Shown here: one piece after another, positions 7,471 to 16,181 of the stretch
How positions within the stretch are numbered: position 1 is the stretch's first letter
Layout: every line of letters starts with the position of its first letter
Assembly (NCBI GenBank): GCA_049115955.1
Contig: JAGDZJ010000004.1
Span: 62,001-126,000, forward strand
Length of the DNA: 64,000 bases
DNA from: Salinispirillum sp049115955
Lineage (GTDB): Bacteria; Pseudomonadota; Gammaproteobacteria; Pseudomonadales; Natronospirillaceae
Direction: 5' to 3'
Position numbers and translations under genes: made by a program
The notes under the pieces: generated by a model
The model's input: only the letters and a program-made list of their open reading frames with translations
Databases searched by the model: none
What the model was told of the DNA's origin: nothing

Positions 7471-9531
7471 ATGTCATTTATTCACCTCACCGTGAGTCAG
7501 CGCATTGCCGTAGGCTTTGCGTTGATTCTGTTCTGTCTGCTGGCCGTTGCTGGTAGCAGCGTCTACAACGCCAGTCGCGTCAGTGACCGAATCGATCATC
7601 TGGTCGAAGACGCGAACCCGATCGTCGTGCAGACCAACCAGTTGGAACGTCAACTGCACCAGTTGGAAGCGCGCTTTCGTGAATACCAAACACGCACCAC
7701 GGCCGACGCACTGGCCGACACAGAGCAGCAATTTCTCGCGCTCGAAGCCGAACTCAATGCCACCCTGCAAGCACTGACCCAGCGGCTGCACCAACTCAAC
7801 GCAGCAGACAGCCAAACAAGCATTGATGGCCTGATGGTCAGTATCGAAAGCCTGGTCGCTGATATGCGCGTCACCATGGTCGCGCACGAGCAAACCTTGA
7901 TACCGCGGGCTAGCATGGCCGAGCAACGCGAGCGCATTGCGGCGATTGAAGCGGACCTGTTGCCGCGCTTTGAAGACATGTTTTGGCAGGTCGACGACGA
8001 CGGCGCTCTCGTGGTGTTGATGGAGTTTTATGCCTCCTTCTTGAACGGCTTGCGGATTATTAAAGACATCGACATCGCAGCTGATCCAGCGACATTGCGC
8101 CGCCATCGCACCGCTTTTGATGCCTGGGCCAGCGGGCATTCGTCGTTGTTCTTAATGGTTACCCGCCTGATCAACACCTACCCCGATTTCCAACCCATTG
8201 TGGTACAGATATCGGCCATGACGGACGAGCTGCAAAACATGACCCGTGGCGACAACAGCACCAGCGGTGCCGACCGCGCCAGCGGTGAACTGGGGCTTGG
8301 GCAAAACCGTCTGTTGCTCTTGGAGCAAGCGGACGCGTATTCCGCAGCACTCGCCGTGCTGGAAAACAACATGACCGAAACGCTGCACACCATGGCAACC
8401 TTGACCGAATTTGCCGCGCGCTACGCGGGTACACTCAATCAGGAAGTGGGCGACAACCTGAGCTTTATGCGCTATTCAGCGCTGTCCATTGCGGCCGTCG
8501 CCACCGCCTTGGCAATATTGCTCGGCAGCTTGATCATACGCCGCATTCGTGGCCCGCTCCGCCAAGTGATGCAGGCGCTGGAAGTCATGGCAACGGGCAA
8601 CTTGCGTCACCGCTTCCCGACCTTGGGGCGTGATGAAATGGGCGCATTAACGCGCTCCGCAGAACAGTTGAATCGTGAGCTGGTCAACATGATAGAGGCC
8701 ATCCAGCACGAAGCCTCCACGCTGCAGCAATCCGCCACGCAAACCCGCGCGCAGTCGACCACCACACGCCACGACGCCGACGCTTTACGCGACCAAGCCA
8801 CACAAGTGGCCACCGCCATGCACGAAATGACGCACACGGTCGCCGAAGTGGCCGCCTTAGCTGAACAGGCCAATCAGGAAGTCGCCACTGCCGATCAGGC
8901 TTCTGGTGAAAGCCTCGTGCTGATGTCGACCACCCAGCAGCGGATGCAAGCCTTGCATCAGCGTCTAGAAGAGGCCAGCACCGCTGTCACCTCCATGGAC
9001 ACCAGTGTGCAGTCTATTACGAATGTGTTGTCCGTCATCGGCGGCATTGCTGAACAGACCAACTTACTGGCGCTCAACGCCGCCATTGAAGCCGCACGGG
9101 CGGGCGAAGCAGGGCGCGGCTTTGCCGTGGTAGCGGATGAAGTACGCACGCTGGCCAGTCGCACGCAGGCGTCGACGGAAGAAATTCAGCGCACCATTGA
9201 CGAGCTGTTGCAGGGGTCGCACAGGGTGGTCAGCGTCATGGCCGACGCGCAAAATCAAGCGCAAGACAGCTTGGCCGACGCCAACACCGCACACAAAACC
9301 ATGCAGACCTTCACCGGACACATGCATCAGGTGCAGACCATGAGCCTTCAAATCGCCAGCGCTGCCGAGCAACAACGCGATACATCTGAGGAGATCAATC
9401 ACACCATCAATCGCATAGCCAGTATCGCTGAACGGACGTTTCAGGCCGCCGTTCAAGCCGACGAAGGTGCAGATCGTCAGGCCGCGCATGCCGGGGCGCT
9501 GCAAGGATTGGTCGGCAGGTTCAGTCTCTGA
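7471..9531 (+). CDS. Methyl-accepting chemotaxis protein
   Basis: 686 residues. TM1 (~11-33), a ~300-residue periplasmic sensor region rich in helix-forming residues (helical-bundle type), TM2 (~332-355), a HAMP domain (~356-410) and a long cytoplasmic coiled coil. The hairpin tip is canonical: EQTNLLALNAAIEAARAGEA, then GRGFAVVADEVRTLA. It signals ligand binding to CheA/CheW. It lies 76 nt downstream of the beta-glucosidase gene in the same orientation, so it may sense cellulose breakdown products; that is inference from position. No che genes are nearby. Confidence 0.93.
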   Translation: MSFIHLTVSQRIAVGFALILFCLLAVAGSSVYNASRVSDRIDHLVEDANPIVVQTNQLERQLHQLEARFREYQTRTTADALADTEQQFLALEAELNATLQALTQRLHQLNAADSQTSIDGLMVSIESLVADMRVTMVAHEQTLIPRASMAEQRERIAAIEADLLPRFEDMFWQVDDDGALVVLMEFYASFLNGLRIIKDIDIAADPATLRRHRTAFDAWASGHSSLFLMVTRLINTYPDFQPIVVQISAMTDELQNMTRGDNSTSGADRASGELGLGQNRLLLLEQADAYSAALAVLENNMTETLHTMATLTEFAARYAGTLNQEVGDNLSFMRYSALSIAAVATALAILLGSLIIRRIRGPLRQVMQALEVMATGNLRHRFPTLGRDEMGALTRSAEQLNRELVNMIEAIQHEASTLQQSATQTRAQSTTTRHDADALRDQATQVATAMHEMTHTVAEVAALAEQANQEVATADQASGESLVLMSTTQQRMQALHQRLEEASTAVTSMDTSVQSITNVLSVIGGIAEQTNLLALNAAIEAARAGEAGRGFAVVADEVRTLASRTQASTEEIQRTIDELLQGSHRVVSVMADAQNQAQDSLADANTAHKTMQTFTGHMHQVQTMSLQIASAAEQQRDTSEEINHTINRIASIAERTFQAAVQADEGADRQAAHAGALQGLVGRFSL

Positions 9532-9641
9532 TAATCTGCTGTTTTGCCACGCGTCGCACACTTTTACGATCGTATTAGTGCGGGCGACTTGTCGGCAAGG
9601 TACCATGAGCGCTGTTGTAACTCAGGTATCCCAAACTGCTG

Positions 9642-10898
9642 ATGGCTTTCATGAACCCTCTTCGACTCTTCGCTGCCCTCACCGCGGTGGTGGCCCTGCC
9701 AGCAAGCGCGCAGCAATGGCAAAATATTACGCTGTATGAACCGCCATCAGAGAACTACGAGTTTTGGCGCACGCCGTCGCCAGAGCAGGCCAAAGACCTG
9801 ACGCTGTTGGGTTATCAGGGCTATGACGCACTGAGCCAGCATTGGCGGCGTACCAAGTTTCAGACCAATGCGCTGTCGCCTGCGTTGTTGGATGTCGGTA
9901 TGTGGTTGTTCGTACTGCCAGAACCTATGCGCTGGATGCAGAACGAATGGCAGCGCGATCTGATGCGTCAATACGACATCGACAGCGCCTCCGAAGCCCA
10001 CTATTTCTGGTCGGATACCCCCATTCGCAAAGCCTATGTGTACGACGTCAGTGATGCCGACTTAGCCGAGCTTAAAGCCGAGAGTCCGGCCACCATGGTG
10101 CGCCTCAGCACAGCCCGTTATGAAGCAACGCACGTCATCGGTCAGCAATTCGCCGAAGACAGCTTTTTTAATCACCCCCAACCGCGCTACCGGTTAGCTA
10201 AAGCTTTTCCCTTGCTGGTTGATATCTTCAGTTTCTACAACTGCCGAGAAGGGGGCAGTGACAACTTGCCGCGTAACGAAGCCGAACTGGCGCAAGACAT
10301 CGTTGGCTACGAATGCCGCAGTTGGGCCTATGATCTACACCGTCCAGACGCCGATTACACGGACAGACCGAATCGCTATCTGCGCTGGAATGACCTGAGC
10401 GAAGACGAGCAAAACTACATTAACTCAGCGTTTTGGTTCAGCTTGTTGAATTTGCTTGATGGTCATCTACTGGCAGACCGGCGCGAAATGGAACAAAACC
10501 GGGTCAGTTTCCAACCGACGCCCTTTGGCCGCAGTTTCGGCTGGCACCATTTACGTGCGCGGCGCGGGTTGAACTTGGGCTGGGACATCTACATGCATCA
10601 GAACGCCGAACGCTCCATGCCCGGTGCGCGTGTCAGCTTGATTGATTACCCAACCTTGGGTGGTGAACTCACGTCGCGGGCGAGTTGGTGGCAACAACCG
10701 GAAGATCAGCAGTTTTTTACTGAAGAGCGAGACGATGGTTGGGCGGTGGAATTCAGCTACAGCCTGCAAGTGTTGTCTGCACTGCGCCTGCAAACCGACT
10801 GGCATTACAAGTCAGCGGGCTGGATGCCCGGCAACTTGTCGTTTGAGGAAGGCAGTGGCTGGCGCTTTGGCATCGACGTCTTATTGTTTGGTGGCTAG
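9642..10898 (+). CDS. Exported protein of unknown function
   Basis: 418 residues; not recognised. The N-terminus (MNPLRLFAALTAVVALPASA) is a good signal peptide with likely cleavage after ASA. The start could be the ATG at 9642 or at 9651; neither has a strong ribosome binding site. The mature protein is rich in Trp, Tyr and acidic residues. It contains RYEATHVIGQQFAEDSFF (~residue 160) and SFYNCREGG, so a disulfide is possible with the later YECRSW. The last ~80 residues alternate in a way that suggests beta strands. It is probably monocistronic and convergent with the lipoprotein gene. Confidence 0.75.
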   Translation: MAFMNPLRLFAALTAVVALPASAQQWQNITLYEPPSENYEFWRTPSPEQAKDLTLLGYQGYDALSQHWRRTKFQTNALSPALLDVGMWLFVLPEPMRWMQNEWQRDLMRQYDIDSASEAHYFWSDTPIRKAYVYDVSDADLAELKAESPATMVRLSTARYEATHVIGQQFAEDSFFNHPQPRYRLAKAFPLLVDIFSFYNCREGGSDNLPRNEAELAQDIVGYECRSWAYDLHRPDADYTDRPNRYLRWNDLSEDEQNYINSAFWFSLLNLLDGHLLADRREMEQNRVSFQPTPFGRSFGWHHLRARRGLNLGWDIYMHQNAERSMPGARVSLIDYPTLGGELTSRASWWQQPEDQQFFTEERDDGWAVEFSYSLQVLSALRLQTDWHYKSAGWMPGNLSFEEGSGWRFGIDVLLFGG

Positions 10899-10922
10899 CG
10901 CTCAAGCAGCCGCCATGCTCAA

Positions 10923-11591
10923 TTAATACAGCGTAACGCTGTCGGCCCGCATACTGTAGCCCGCCGTCCCTAAGTCATCCTCATACCGAGCCACGTCAAA
11001 CGCACCTTCGATGATGACGGGGTCGTACAGACTGGGCAGCACGAAACCTTCTTCAATTTCGACGTACACCATTTGATTGGCCGGCGGTGGCGGGGTGTGG
11101 ATACAGGCTCCAAAATAGGGGACGAGCAAAAAGCTATACACCTTGTCGCCGTCAAAATCGAGCGGTACAGCGAAGCCCGGCAAACGGCCTTTTACACCCT
11201 GCAATGCAGGCTCTGAAGGCACCTGCGCCAATAACGCTTGCAGGTCACGATACAAACGTTGCGCTTCGGGGTCGAAGTCGTCCAACTCTGTGATGTCGTA
11301 GCTATCAAGATCAATCTCTTCCATGATCGGGTCGAATGAAAACCCGGCGGGTATTAACTCATCCCATTCCATTTCGAGATAAGTTTCTCCAGACGCCAAC
11401 AGATCGCTCTTTTCCGTCACCGGAGCGGTCACGACGGGAGCCAACTGCTCAGCACTGGGTTCAAAATTCAGCTCATCAGCTTGCAAATTGCTGCCTGCTA
11501 CCACGCCACTGCTGCGCTCGGTCGTCGGGTCAGCGCAGCCCGCCAACACCAACGCGGCTGCGGCAATCATTAGGTTAAATGGCTTATACAT
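10923..11591 (-). CDS. Putative lipoprotein downstream of znuA
   Basis: 222 residues with a clear lipoprotein signal (basic start, hydrophobic run, lipobox LAGC, Cys19). The mature part is very acidic (many Asp and Glu), and the DUF family is not recognised. It is the third gene of the leftward zur-znuA group, 54 nt after znuA with a weak hairpin in between, so partial co-transcription with zinc uptake is plausible. The acidic composition could suit metal binding, but no His or Cys cluster supports that. Confidence 0.8.
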   Translation of the reverse strand: MYKPFNLMIAAAALVLAGCADPTTERSSGVVAGSNLQADELNFEPSAEQLAPVVTAPVTEKSDLLASGETYLEMEWDELIPAGFSFDPIMEEIDLDSYDITELDDFDPEAQRLYRDLQALLAQVPSEPALQGVKGRLPGFAVPLDFDGDKVYSFLLVPYFGACIHTPPPPANQMVYVEIEEGFVLPSLYDPVIIEGAFDVARYEDDLGTAGYSMRADSVTLY

Positions 11592-11613
11592 AGCTGCACC
11601 TGTTCAGAAAACG

Positions 11614-11634
11614 ATCCGTTTCAAGGATACGGAT
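11614..11634 (-). terminator. Weak hairpin between znuA and lipoprotein gene
   Basis: ATCCGT (11614-11619) pairs with ACGGAT (11629-11634) around a 9-nt loop; reading leftward it is followed by CGTTTTC. At best a leaky terminator. Confidence 0.35.
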
Positions 11635-11645
11635 TTTGGTTAGCA

Positions 11646-12641
11646 TTACGATACTGGCTGGCCATCGCAGGCCGTAAATTCAGTGACTAATTGATCAATC
11701 AGTTGCACATACTGCTGCTGACCCGGCTCCAATGTGATGCCCAATGCGTCTAAGCGGCCCACCGGCAAGGCAAAGCCTTCTGCTACCGTCGACACAAGGC
11801 GGTCGGCGTACTGAGCTTCAGCAAACAGACAACCAAAAGCGCCGTCTTCCAGCGCGGTGCGCATTTCATTCAAGGTACGCAGGCCCGGCAACTGCTCAGG
11901 ATTCAGTGTCACCGAACCAGCGAACGGCAAATCAAACGCGCGGTCAAAATACTGGTAGCCGTCGTGAAACACCACGTAAGGCTTGCTGACTGACGCTAAG
12001 CGGTCACTCCAGCGTTGTTCATGCGCCAATAATTCCGCAATGGCTTGCGCTGCATTGCGCTGATACGTGCGCGCGTTGGCGGGATCTAACTGACTCAATT
12101 GCGCCGCAATGTGCTGCATGGCGCGCCGCGCGTTCTCAGGATGCAGCCATAAATGCGGGTCCACGTCGTCGAATTCGTGGTCGTGCCCATGGTCGTGAAA
12201 CTGAGCCAAGTGCTCAGGAACGCGACTACTGTGGGCTTCTTGGCTGAAGACGGTGCCCGAGGCGCGAAACTCATAGTGAATGAGGTCGACCTCTTCACTG
12301 GTTAACCGCCATTGGCGCTCGCTCGGTACACGGCGCAGCAAGCTGACCAGACCGGTTTCCAATTGCGGCCCCAACCATATCACCCAGTCGGCTTCGGCCA
12401 CCAAAGCGCGCTGCGACGGACGCAACAAAGCATTGTGCGGATCCTGTTGTGCCGACAGCAACAACGCAGGCTGCCACAAGTCGCCACTGACCTGACTGAC
12501 CCAACTGTGTACCGGCGCAATACTCACCACGACACGCGGAGTCTGTTCTTTGGCCGTCGTCGCCAACGCACTGATACTCAATAGGGTGGCGCTCACCACG
12601 GCGGTGCTCAACATTAAAACGATCAATCGAAAAACGCGCAT
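11646..12641 (-). CDS. znuA: Zinc ABC transporter periplasmic binding protein
   Basis: 331 residues from the ATG at 12641, chosen for the AGAGGAATT just upstream and the signal peptide that follows (MRVFRLIVLML to ALATTA). It is a cluster A-I metal-binding protein: SIAPVHSW, ADWVIWLGPQLE, the acidic His loop HDHGHDHEFDDVDPHLW and later FHDGYQYF, the pattern of ZnuA. It should capture periplasmic Zn2+ for ZnuBC. The gene follows zur by 19 nt and lies behind a Zur box, so it should be zinc-repressed. No znuB or znuC gene is adjacent. Confidence 0.92.
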   Translation of the reverse strand: MRVFRLIVLMLSTAVVSATLLSISALATTAKEQTPRVVVSIAPVHSWVSQVSGDLWQPALLLSAQQDPHNALLRPSQRALVAEADWVIWLGPQLETGLVSLLRRVPSERQWRLTSEEVDLIHYEFRASGTVFSQEAHSSRVPEHLAQFHDHGHDHEFDDVDPHLWLHPENARRAMQHIAAQLSQLDPANARTYQRNAAQAIAELLAHEQRWSDRLASVSKPYVVFHDGYQYFDRAFDLPFAGSVTLNPEQLPGLRTLNEMRTALEDGAFGCLFAEAQYADRLVSTVAEGFALPVGRLDALGITLEPGQQQYVQLIDQLVTEFTACDGQPVS

Positions 12642-12660
12642 AATTCCTCTGGCGAAAGCC

Positions 12661-13089
12661 TTACTGCTGACAGTCGATGCAACGGCCACTGACTTCCAAG
12701 GTGGTGTGTTCAATCACAAAGTGACGTTCCGCCGCTTCTTTACGCAGCAGGTCAAATTGTAGATGTTCCGGATTCACTTCACTGACGTTACCGCAGCCAC
12801 GACAGACCAAAAAAGCCGCGTCATGGCGATGCGGGAAGTCATCACACACCAGGTAGGCGTTTTGCGAATCAATGCGGTGCACCACGCCCATGCGCTGCAA
12901 AAAATCGAGGGCACGATACACTGTCGGCGGTTTCGCTTGCGGCATCTGCTGTTGCAAGATGTCCAACAGTTGATACGCCGTGATGGCATGCGGTTGTTCG
13001 CTCAGCAGCTGCAACACCAACTGGCGGCTGGGCGTAAACCGCTCGCCGCGCTGGTTACACCAGTCAGCGACCTTTTCCATCGTCGTCAT
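12661..13089 (-). CDS. zur: Fur-family zinc uptake regulator
   Basis: 142 residues, Fur-family length. Winged helix at residues ~15-75 (FTPSRQLVLQLL, PTVYRALDFLQRMGVVHRI), then a dimerisation/metal domain with CRGC (Cys96, Cys99) and CIDC (Cys137, Cys140) for the structural zinc and the HRHD pattern (residues 87-90). The znuA neighbour and the upstream palindrome TGTTATATTATCACA identify it as Zur rather than Fur or PerR. It should repress its own operon when zinc is plentiful. The start could also be the Met at codon 4. Confidence 0.93.
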   Translation of the reverse strand: MTTMEKVADWCNQRGERFTPSRQLVLQLLSEQPHAITAYQLLDILQQQMPQAKPPTVYRALDFLQRMGVVHRIDSQNAYLVCDDFPHRHDAAFLVCRGCGNVSEVNPEHLQFDLLRKEAAERHFVIEHTTLEVSGRCIDCQQ

Positions 13090-13115
13090 CGGAATAAGCT
13101 CGTGAAATTCGTAGG

Positions 13116-13130
13116 TGTTATATTATCACA
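13116..13130 (-). promoter_or_regulatory. Zur box
   Basis: TGTTATATTATCACA differs by one base from the core palindrome TGTTATA-n-TATAACA known for proteobacterial Zur sites. It lies 27 nt upstream of the zur start, in a position to block the promoter of zur-znuA. Confidence 0.75.
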
Positions 13131-13134
13131 GATA

Positions 13135-13183
13135 AAACACCGGCGTCGCTAGCTCGACATCAGCCAGCACGACGACGGTGTTT
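13135..13183 (-). terminator. Terminator of the P450/DyP operon
   Basis: A 14-bp inverted repeat with one mismatch (13170-13183 with 13135-13148); reading leftward it ends in GGTGTTTTAT, giving a short U-tract. It lies 17 nt after the DyP stop and just before the zur control region. Confidence 0.65.
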
Positions 13184-13200
13184 CTATGCAGTAACGAAGG

Positions 13201-14784
13201 TCACGTCGGGTCGACCAAACCCTTCGCCATGAGGTGCAGTGCAGAAATAGAAGGTATAAAGAAGTATTCGCCCCCACGCGTTTCAACAAAGCGCGGGATA
13301 CGGCAACAGAAATGCGGCGGCGTGTCGTCGCCTCCGGGAATCATAAAATGCCCGTTGGGCTGTCCTTGCGCGTCCGCTTGCTGATTGCCCAATACGGGGT
13401 CCCGCTCGTTACTGAGTTTGAAATCGTTGCTGTAGTTCACCCATTGTTGTTGCACGAACTCGAACTGCCGCTCAATGTTCGCATTCAGCGCCATGAAAAT
13501 AATACCGTGCTCGTCTTGATCCGTCGTGCCCTCCGGGCTTTCACCATAGGGTAAACCGCGCCGCAAGATACGCCGACGATTCGCCAACGCGCCCTTGGTT
13601 TGAAACGCACCTTCGTTGCCGAATTCCAAAGCACCGCGCGGGTTTGCGCGTCGCACATGAGCACCCAACGGGCAAGCCGCGCCGTCTAAGTCATCGTCGT
13701 AGTTGAAGGCTTTTAACTGCAAGCGCATGGCGGCGTATTTTTTTTGTAGCGCCTTCAAACGTTCAGGGTCTTTTTCCGTTTTCAATTCAGCGCGCACCGT
13801 CATCAAACGCGCGCCGAATGCGTCGGCCTCGGCTTTGGTCGGAAACTCGGCGAGCGGCGGGCCATTGTGCCAACGGCCCACCATCTTGGCTTCCAGCTTC
13901 TCCTGCCCGGCGGCGTAACCTTCTGCAGCTTTAGCGGTATAGTCACGCCATGTGGCGACGTTTTGATGCAGTTTGCGATACACCATAAAGGTGCCGTTGC
14001 GCGCCAATGTAGTGGGCACGGGCGCGTACGGGTATTCGCAGGCTTCATCACGATAACCAAGGATGAATTCGCCAGTTTCCAGCGGCTCCCAGCCCGCCAT
14101 CGTCGCCGGGTTGCCACGCGTCGGCTTGCCTTCACCGATCACGTGTTCAGGTGGACTGCCACAGCCCTTAAAATACGGGTCACTGATGCCGTCGACAAAA
14201 CCAAAGTGCTCTTTCGGTACCAGTCGTCCATTTTCTTTTAACGCCGCCGCATCTTGCCACGGTTTTAATGACCCGTCCGGGCTGCGATGACCGTCGCGCA
14301 ACACAACATCCCCGTGCGTCTGCGCAATACTGGTCAACAGCCAGTCACATTGCCGCGCCATGATCTCCGGACTGCGCGCATTCATCGATACCCAAGCGTG
14401 TACGGGGCCGTCCTGCCATAAAGGGTCCCAGTGTTGCGGGTGCGATGGGCCGTCATCGCCCAAAATATCCGCCCGTGCCTTCATACCCATTTGGTATTCT
14501 TCGGGAAACGCCGACAGTGCTTTACGCGGCAGGCCAAGCGCTTTCATACCTTGATACGAGAACGCAATATTGAGGGTCCTATCGGGCAGAGGGACATCGG
14601 CGGGCGTACCGGGCTCTGGCCACGGCGCACCGGTGGTGATGTGTAGAATCACACTGTCGAGCCAACGTTGCGCGCCCAAGGCGTCCGTAAACACCAGAAA
14701 AAAGTAACGGGCCACCGGGTAGCCAAAGCGCCCGTAAGGTTTAACCACGTTGCCCTGAATATCGTTGAGATCAATATAGCTCAT
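13201..14784 (-). CDS. DyP-type heme peroxidase
   Basis: 527 residues, long for the family and closest in layout to the larger C/D-type DyPs. The N-terminus (DIQGNVVKPYGRFGYPVARYFF) is typical. Distal motif GFVDG with Asp198; proximal heme ligand His376 in GAHVRRANPR; distal Arg region RILRRGLPYGE. Residues ~315-360 form a charged, probably coiled-coil insert (KTEKDPERLKALQKKYAAM). There is no Tat or Sec signal, so it is expected in the cytoplasm. It uses H2O2 to oxidise organic substrates. It is the last gene of a four-gene leftward cassette, 7 nt after its neighbour. Confidence 0.9.
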   Translation of the reverse strand: MSYIDLNDIQGNVVKPYGRFGYPVARYFFLVFTDALGAQRWLDSVILHITTGAPWPEPGTPADVPLPDRTLNIAFSYQGMKALGLPRKALSAFPEEYQMGMKARADILGDDGPSHPQHWDPLWQDGPVHAWVSMNARSPEIMARQCDWLLTSIAQTHGDVVLRDGHRSPDGSLKPWQDAAALKENGRLVPKEHFGFVDGISDPYFKGCGSPPEHVIGEGKPTRGNPATMAGWEPLETGEFILGYRDEACEYPYAPVPTTLARNGTFMVYRKLHQNVATWRDYTAKAAEGYAAGQEKLEAKMVGRWHNGPPLAEFPTKAEADAFGARLMTVRAELKTEKDPERLKALQKKYAAMRLQLKAFNYDDDLDGAACPLGAHVRRANPRGALEFGNEGAFQTKGALANRRRILRRGLPYGESPEGTTDQDEHGIIFMALNANIERQFEFVQQQWVNYSNDFKLSNERDPVLGNQQADAQGQPNGHFMIPGGDDTPPHFCCRIPRFVETRGGEYFFIPSISALHLMAKGLVDPT

Positions 14785-14791
14785 TGCATCG

Positions 14792-15427
14792 TTACCCTTG
14801 AATCACCAGATTGCTCAAGCAGTCCGCACCGGGACGCCACGTCGGCCCTGCCAGATTTTCTGGCTGATGCTCGCTGCTCCAACGCACAAAAGCCTGCTGC
14901 AGTTCTGCGCCTTTCATGTGTTGGTGCGTCATCACGAACTGCGTGAAAGCTTGCCTTAAATACAGCGCTTTCAACTGTTCCGCTAAAGGCTCACCGGTCG
15001 AGCCATTGAAGAAGAACCCGGTCGGCATGACGCACCGCTGAGCGTAAGCCACCCAAGAACTGGCATCTTCCACCGCATCAAAGCCCCACGCAAAGTCATA
15101 AAGCTCGCGCAACAGCGGCTCCATGTTTTCCCAACAATGACGCAAGAAACGCTCGCGATCGCCGTGAAAGTGCGCAATCAGCACCAAATAGCGGCTGGCC
15201 AGATGGTCTTCGAGCGCGGGCTTACCCTGGTAGGCCACATCGTCCAACAGATACCAACGGGCTAAATAGGTATCGGGCACATTCGCCCAAGGGCTGTTTT
15301 CGTGCACCGGTAAAGCATGTAAGTGCTGACGAATATGGTAAGCATAACTGCAACCGGCATCGGTCACACCGCTGCGAATCGGTGTCATCAGTATCAAGTT
15401 GGTGGCGCCTTGCGCGTGATCAGACAT
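14792..15427 (-). CDS. Unrecognised protein B of the P450/DyP cassette
   Basis: 211 residues, no signal peptide, soluble. Function not recognised. Its central part reads ARWYLLDD, then a spacer, then YLVLIAHFHGDRERFL, AWGF and, further on, FFFNGSTGEPLAEQLKAL. The same order (RW/GW, YLFFSNFNGSWEQY, Y-W-G, FF/YY-S, VKA-L) occurs in the gene upstream, so the two look like diverged copies of one alpha+beta domain, perhaps ferredoxin-like as in DyPs; that is by eye only. It starts with ATG inside the previous gene's end (8-nt overlap) after AAGAGGAG, so translation is coupled. Confidence 0.8.
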   Translation of the reverse strand: MSDHAQGATNLILMTPIRSGVTDAGCSYAYHIRQHLHALPVHENSPWANVPDTYLARWYLLDDVAYQGKPALEDHLASRYLVLIAHFHGDRERFLRHCWENMEPLLRELYDFAWGFDAVEDASSWVAYAQRCVMPTGFFFNGSTGEPLAEQLKALYLRQAFTQFVMTHQHMKGAELQQAFVRWSSEHQPENLAGPTWRPGADCLSNLVIQG

Positions 15428-16118
15428 GTTCGTAAGCTCCTCTTACGCCATCCGTTCCTGCCACCTCGTCTTCCCATTCGAGGCGACGGCGCTCGTTCAC
15501 CGCCTGATTGGCCAGTGACACAATCGGCGTTTCCTCCATGATGCCCAAGTCACCTTGCACCTCGACCAACATTTGTCGATACAACGATTCAAAAGCCGCC
15601 GCGTCTTCTTCGGTGCGCGCCTGCTGCGCCAAGGCCACCAACTTCGGTTTCAAGCGACAAGCCGCTTTTACGTCATTGCTGGCCGCCAACGGGTAGGCGC
15701 TGTAGTAGTGGTCGGTCCAAATTTGGTTGTGCAGAATGTATTCATGGAAGGGATTGCGTGGCACCGACTTCGGGTAACCGATGTTTTTGTACCACATCAA
15801 GTCCAGCCCGGCGGGAATCGCCGTGGAAAAAGAGTCGACGTACTGCTCCCAACTGCCATTAAAATTACTGAAGAACAAATAGTAACTGTACGACAATTGT
15901 TCGCGCGGCTGCTCAGGGTGCAGATGCGGCAGACGTCGGCGGGGTATTACCGCCCAGCCCGCATAATGGATGAGCGACAGCGTAATCAACCCACGCAATT
16001 TAGATCGAAATAACCATGTACCCGCCGCCCAGTGAATCAACCGCGTAATCACCGTCTGCCACGGTTTCAGTGGCGTGATTACATTCATGGCGTAGGCCTT
16101 CCCAGCGATGTTTGACAC
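15420..16118 (-). CDS. Unrecognised protein A of the P450/DyP cassette
   Basis: 232 residues starting at GTG with a perfect AAGGAGG 6 nt upstream. Function not recognised. Residues ~15-60 are moderately hydrophobic with Trp and Arg (WQTVITRLIHWAAGTWLF, LITLSLIHYAGWAVI), so peripheral membrane contact is possible. The middle contains YYLFFSNFNGSWEQYVD and IGYP, the end is charged and helical. The middle part resembles protein B encoded next. It lies 63 nt after the P450 gene and overlaps the next gene, so it belongs to the same transcript. Alternative start: Met at codon 11. Confidence 0.8.
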   Translation of the reverse strand: MSNIAGKAYAMNVITPLKPWQTVITRLIHWAAGTWLFRSKLRGLITLSLIHYAGWAVIPRRRLPHLHPEQPREQLSYSYYLFFSNFNGSWEQYVDSFSTAIPAGLDLMWYKNIGYPKSVPRNPFHEYILHNQIWTDHYYSAYPLAASNDVKAACRLKPKLVALAQQARTEEDAAAFESLYRQMLVEVQGDLGIMEETPIVSLANQAVNERRRLEWEDEVAGTDGVRGAYEHV

Positions 16119-16147
16119 ACGTGCCTCCTTTTTATTTTTATTGTAGA

Positions 16148-16176
16148 GGAGTACCTAAAAGCGCCGCGAGCGCTGT
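16148..16176 (-). terminator. Small GC-rich hairpin after the P450 gene
   Basis: Reading leftward, AGCGC-TCGCG-GCGCT followed by TTT lies between the P450 stop and the strong ribosome binding site of protein A. It may attenuate or be meaningless. Confidence 0.25.
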
Positions 16177-16181
16177 CGCTC

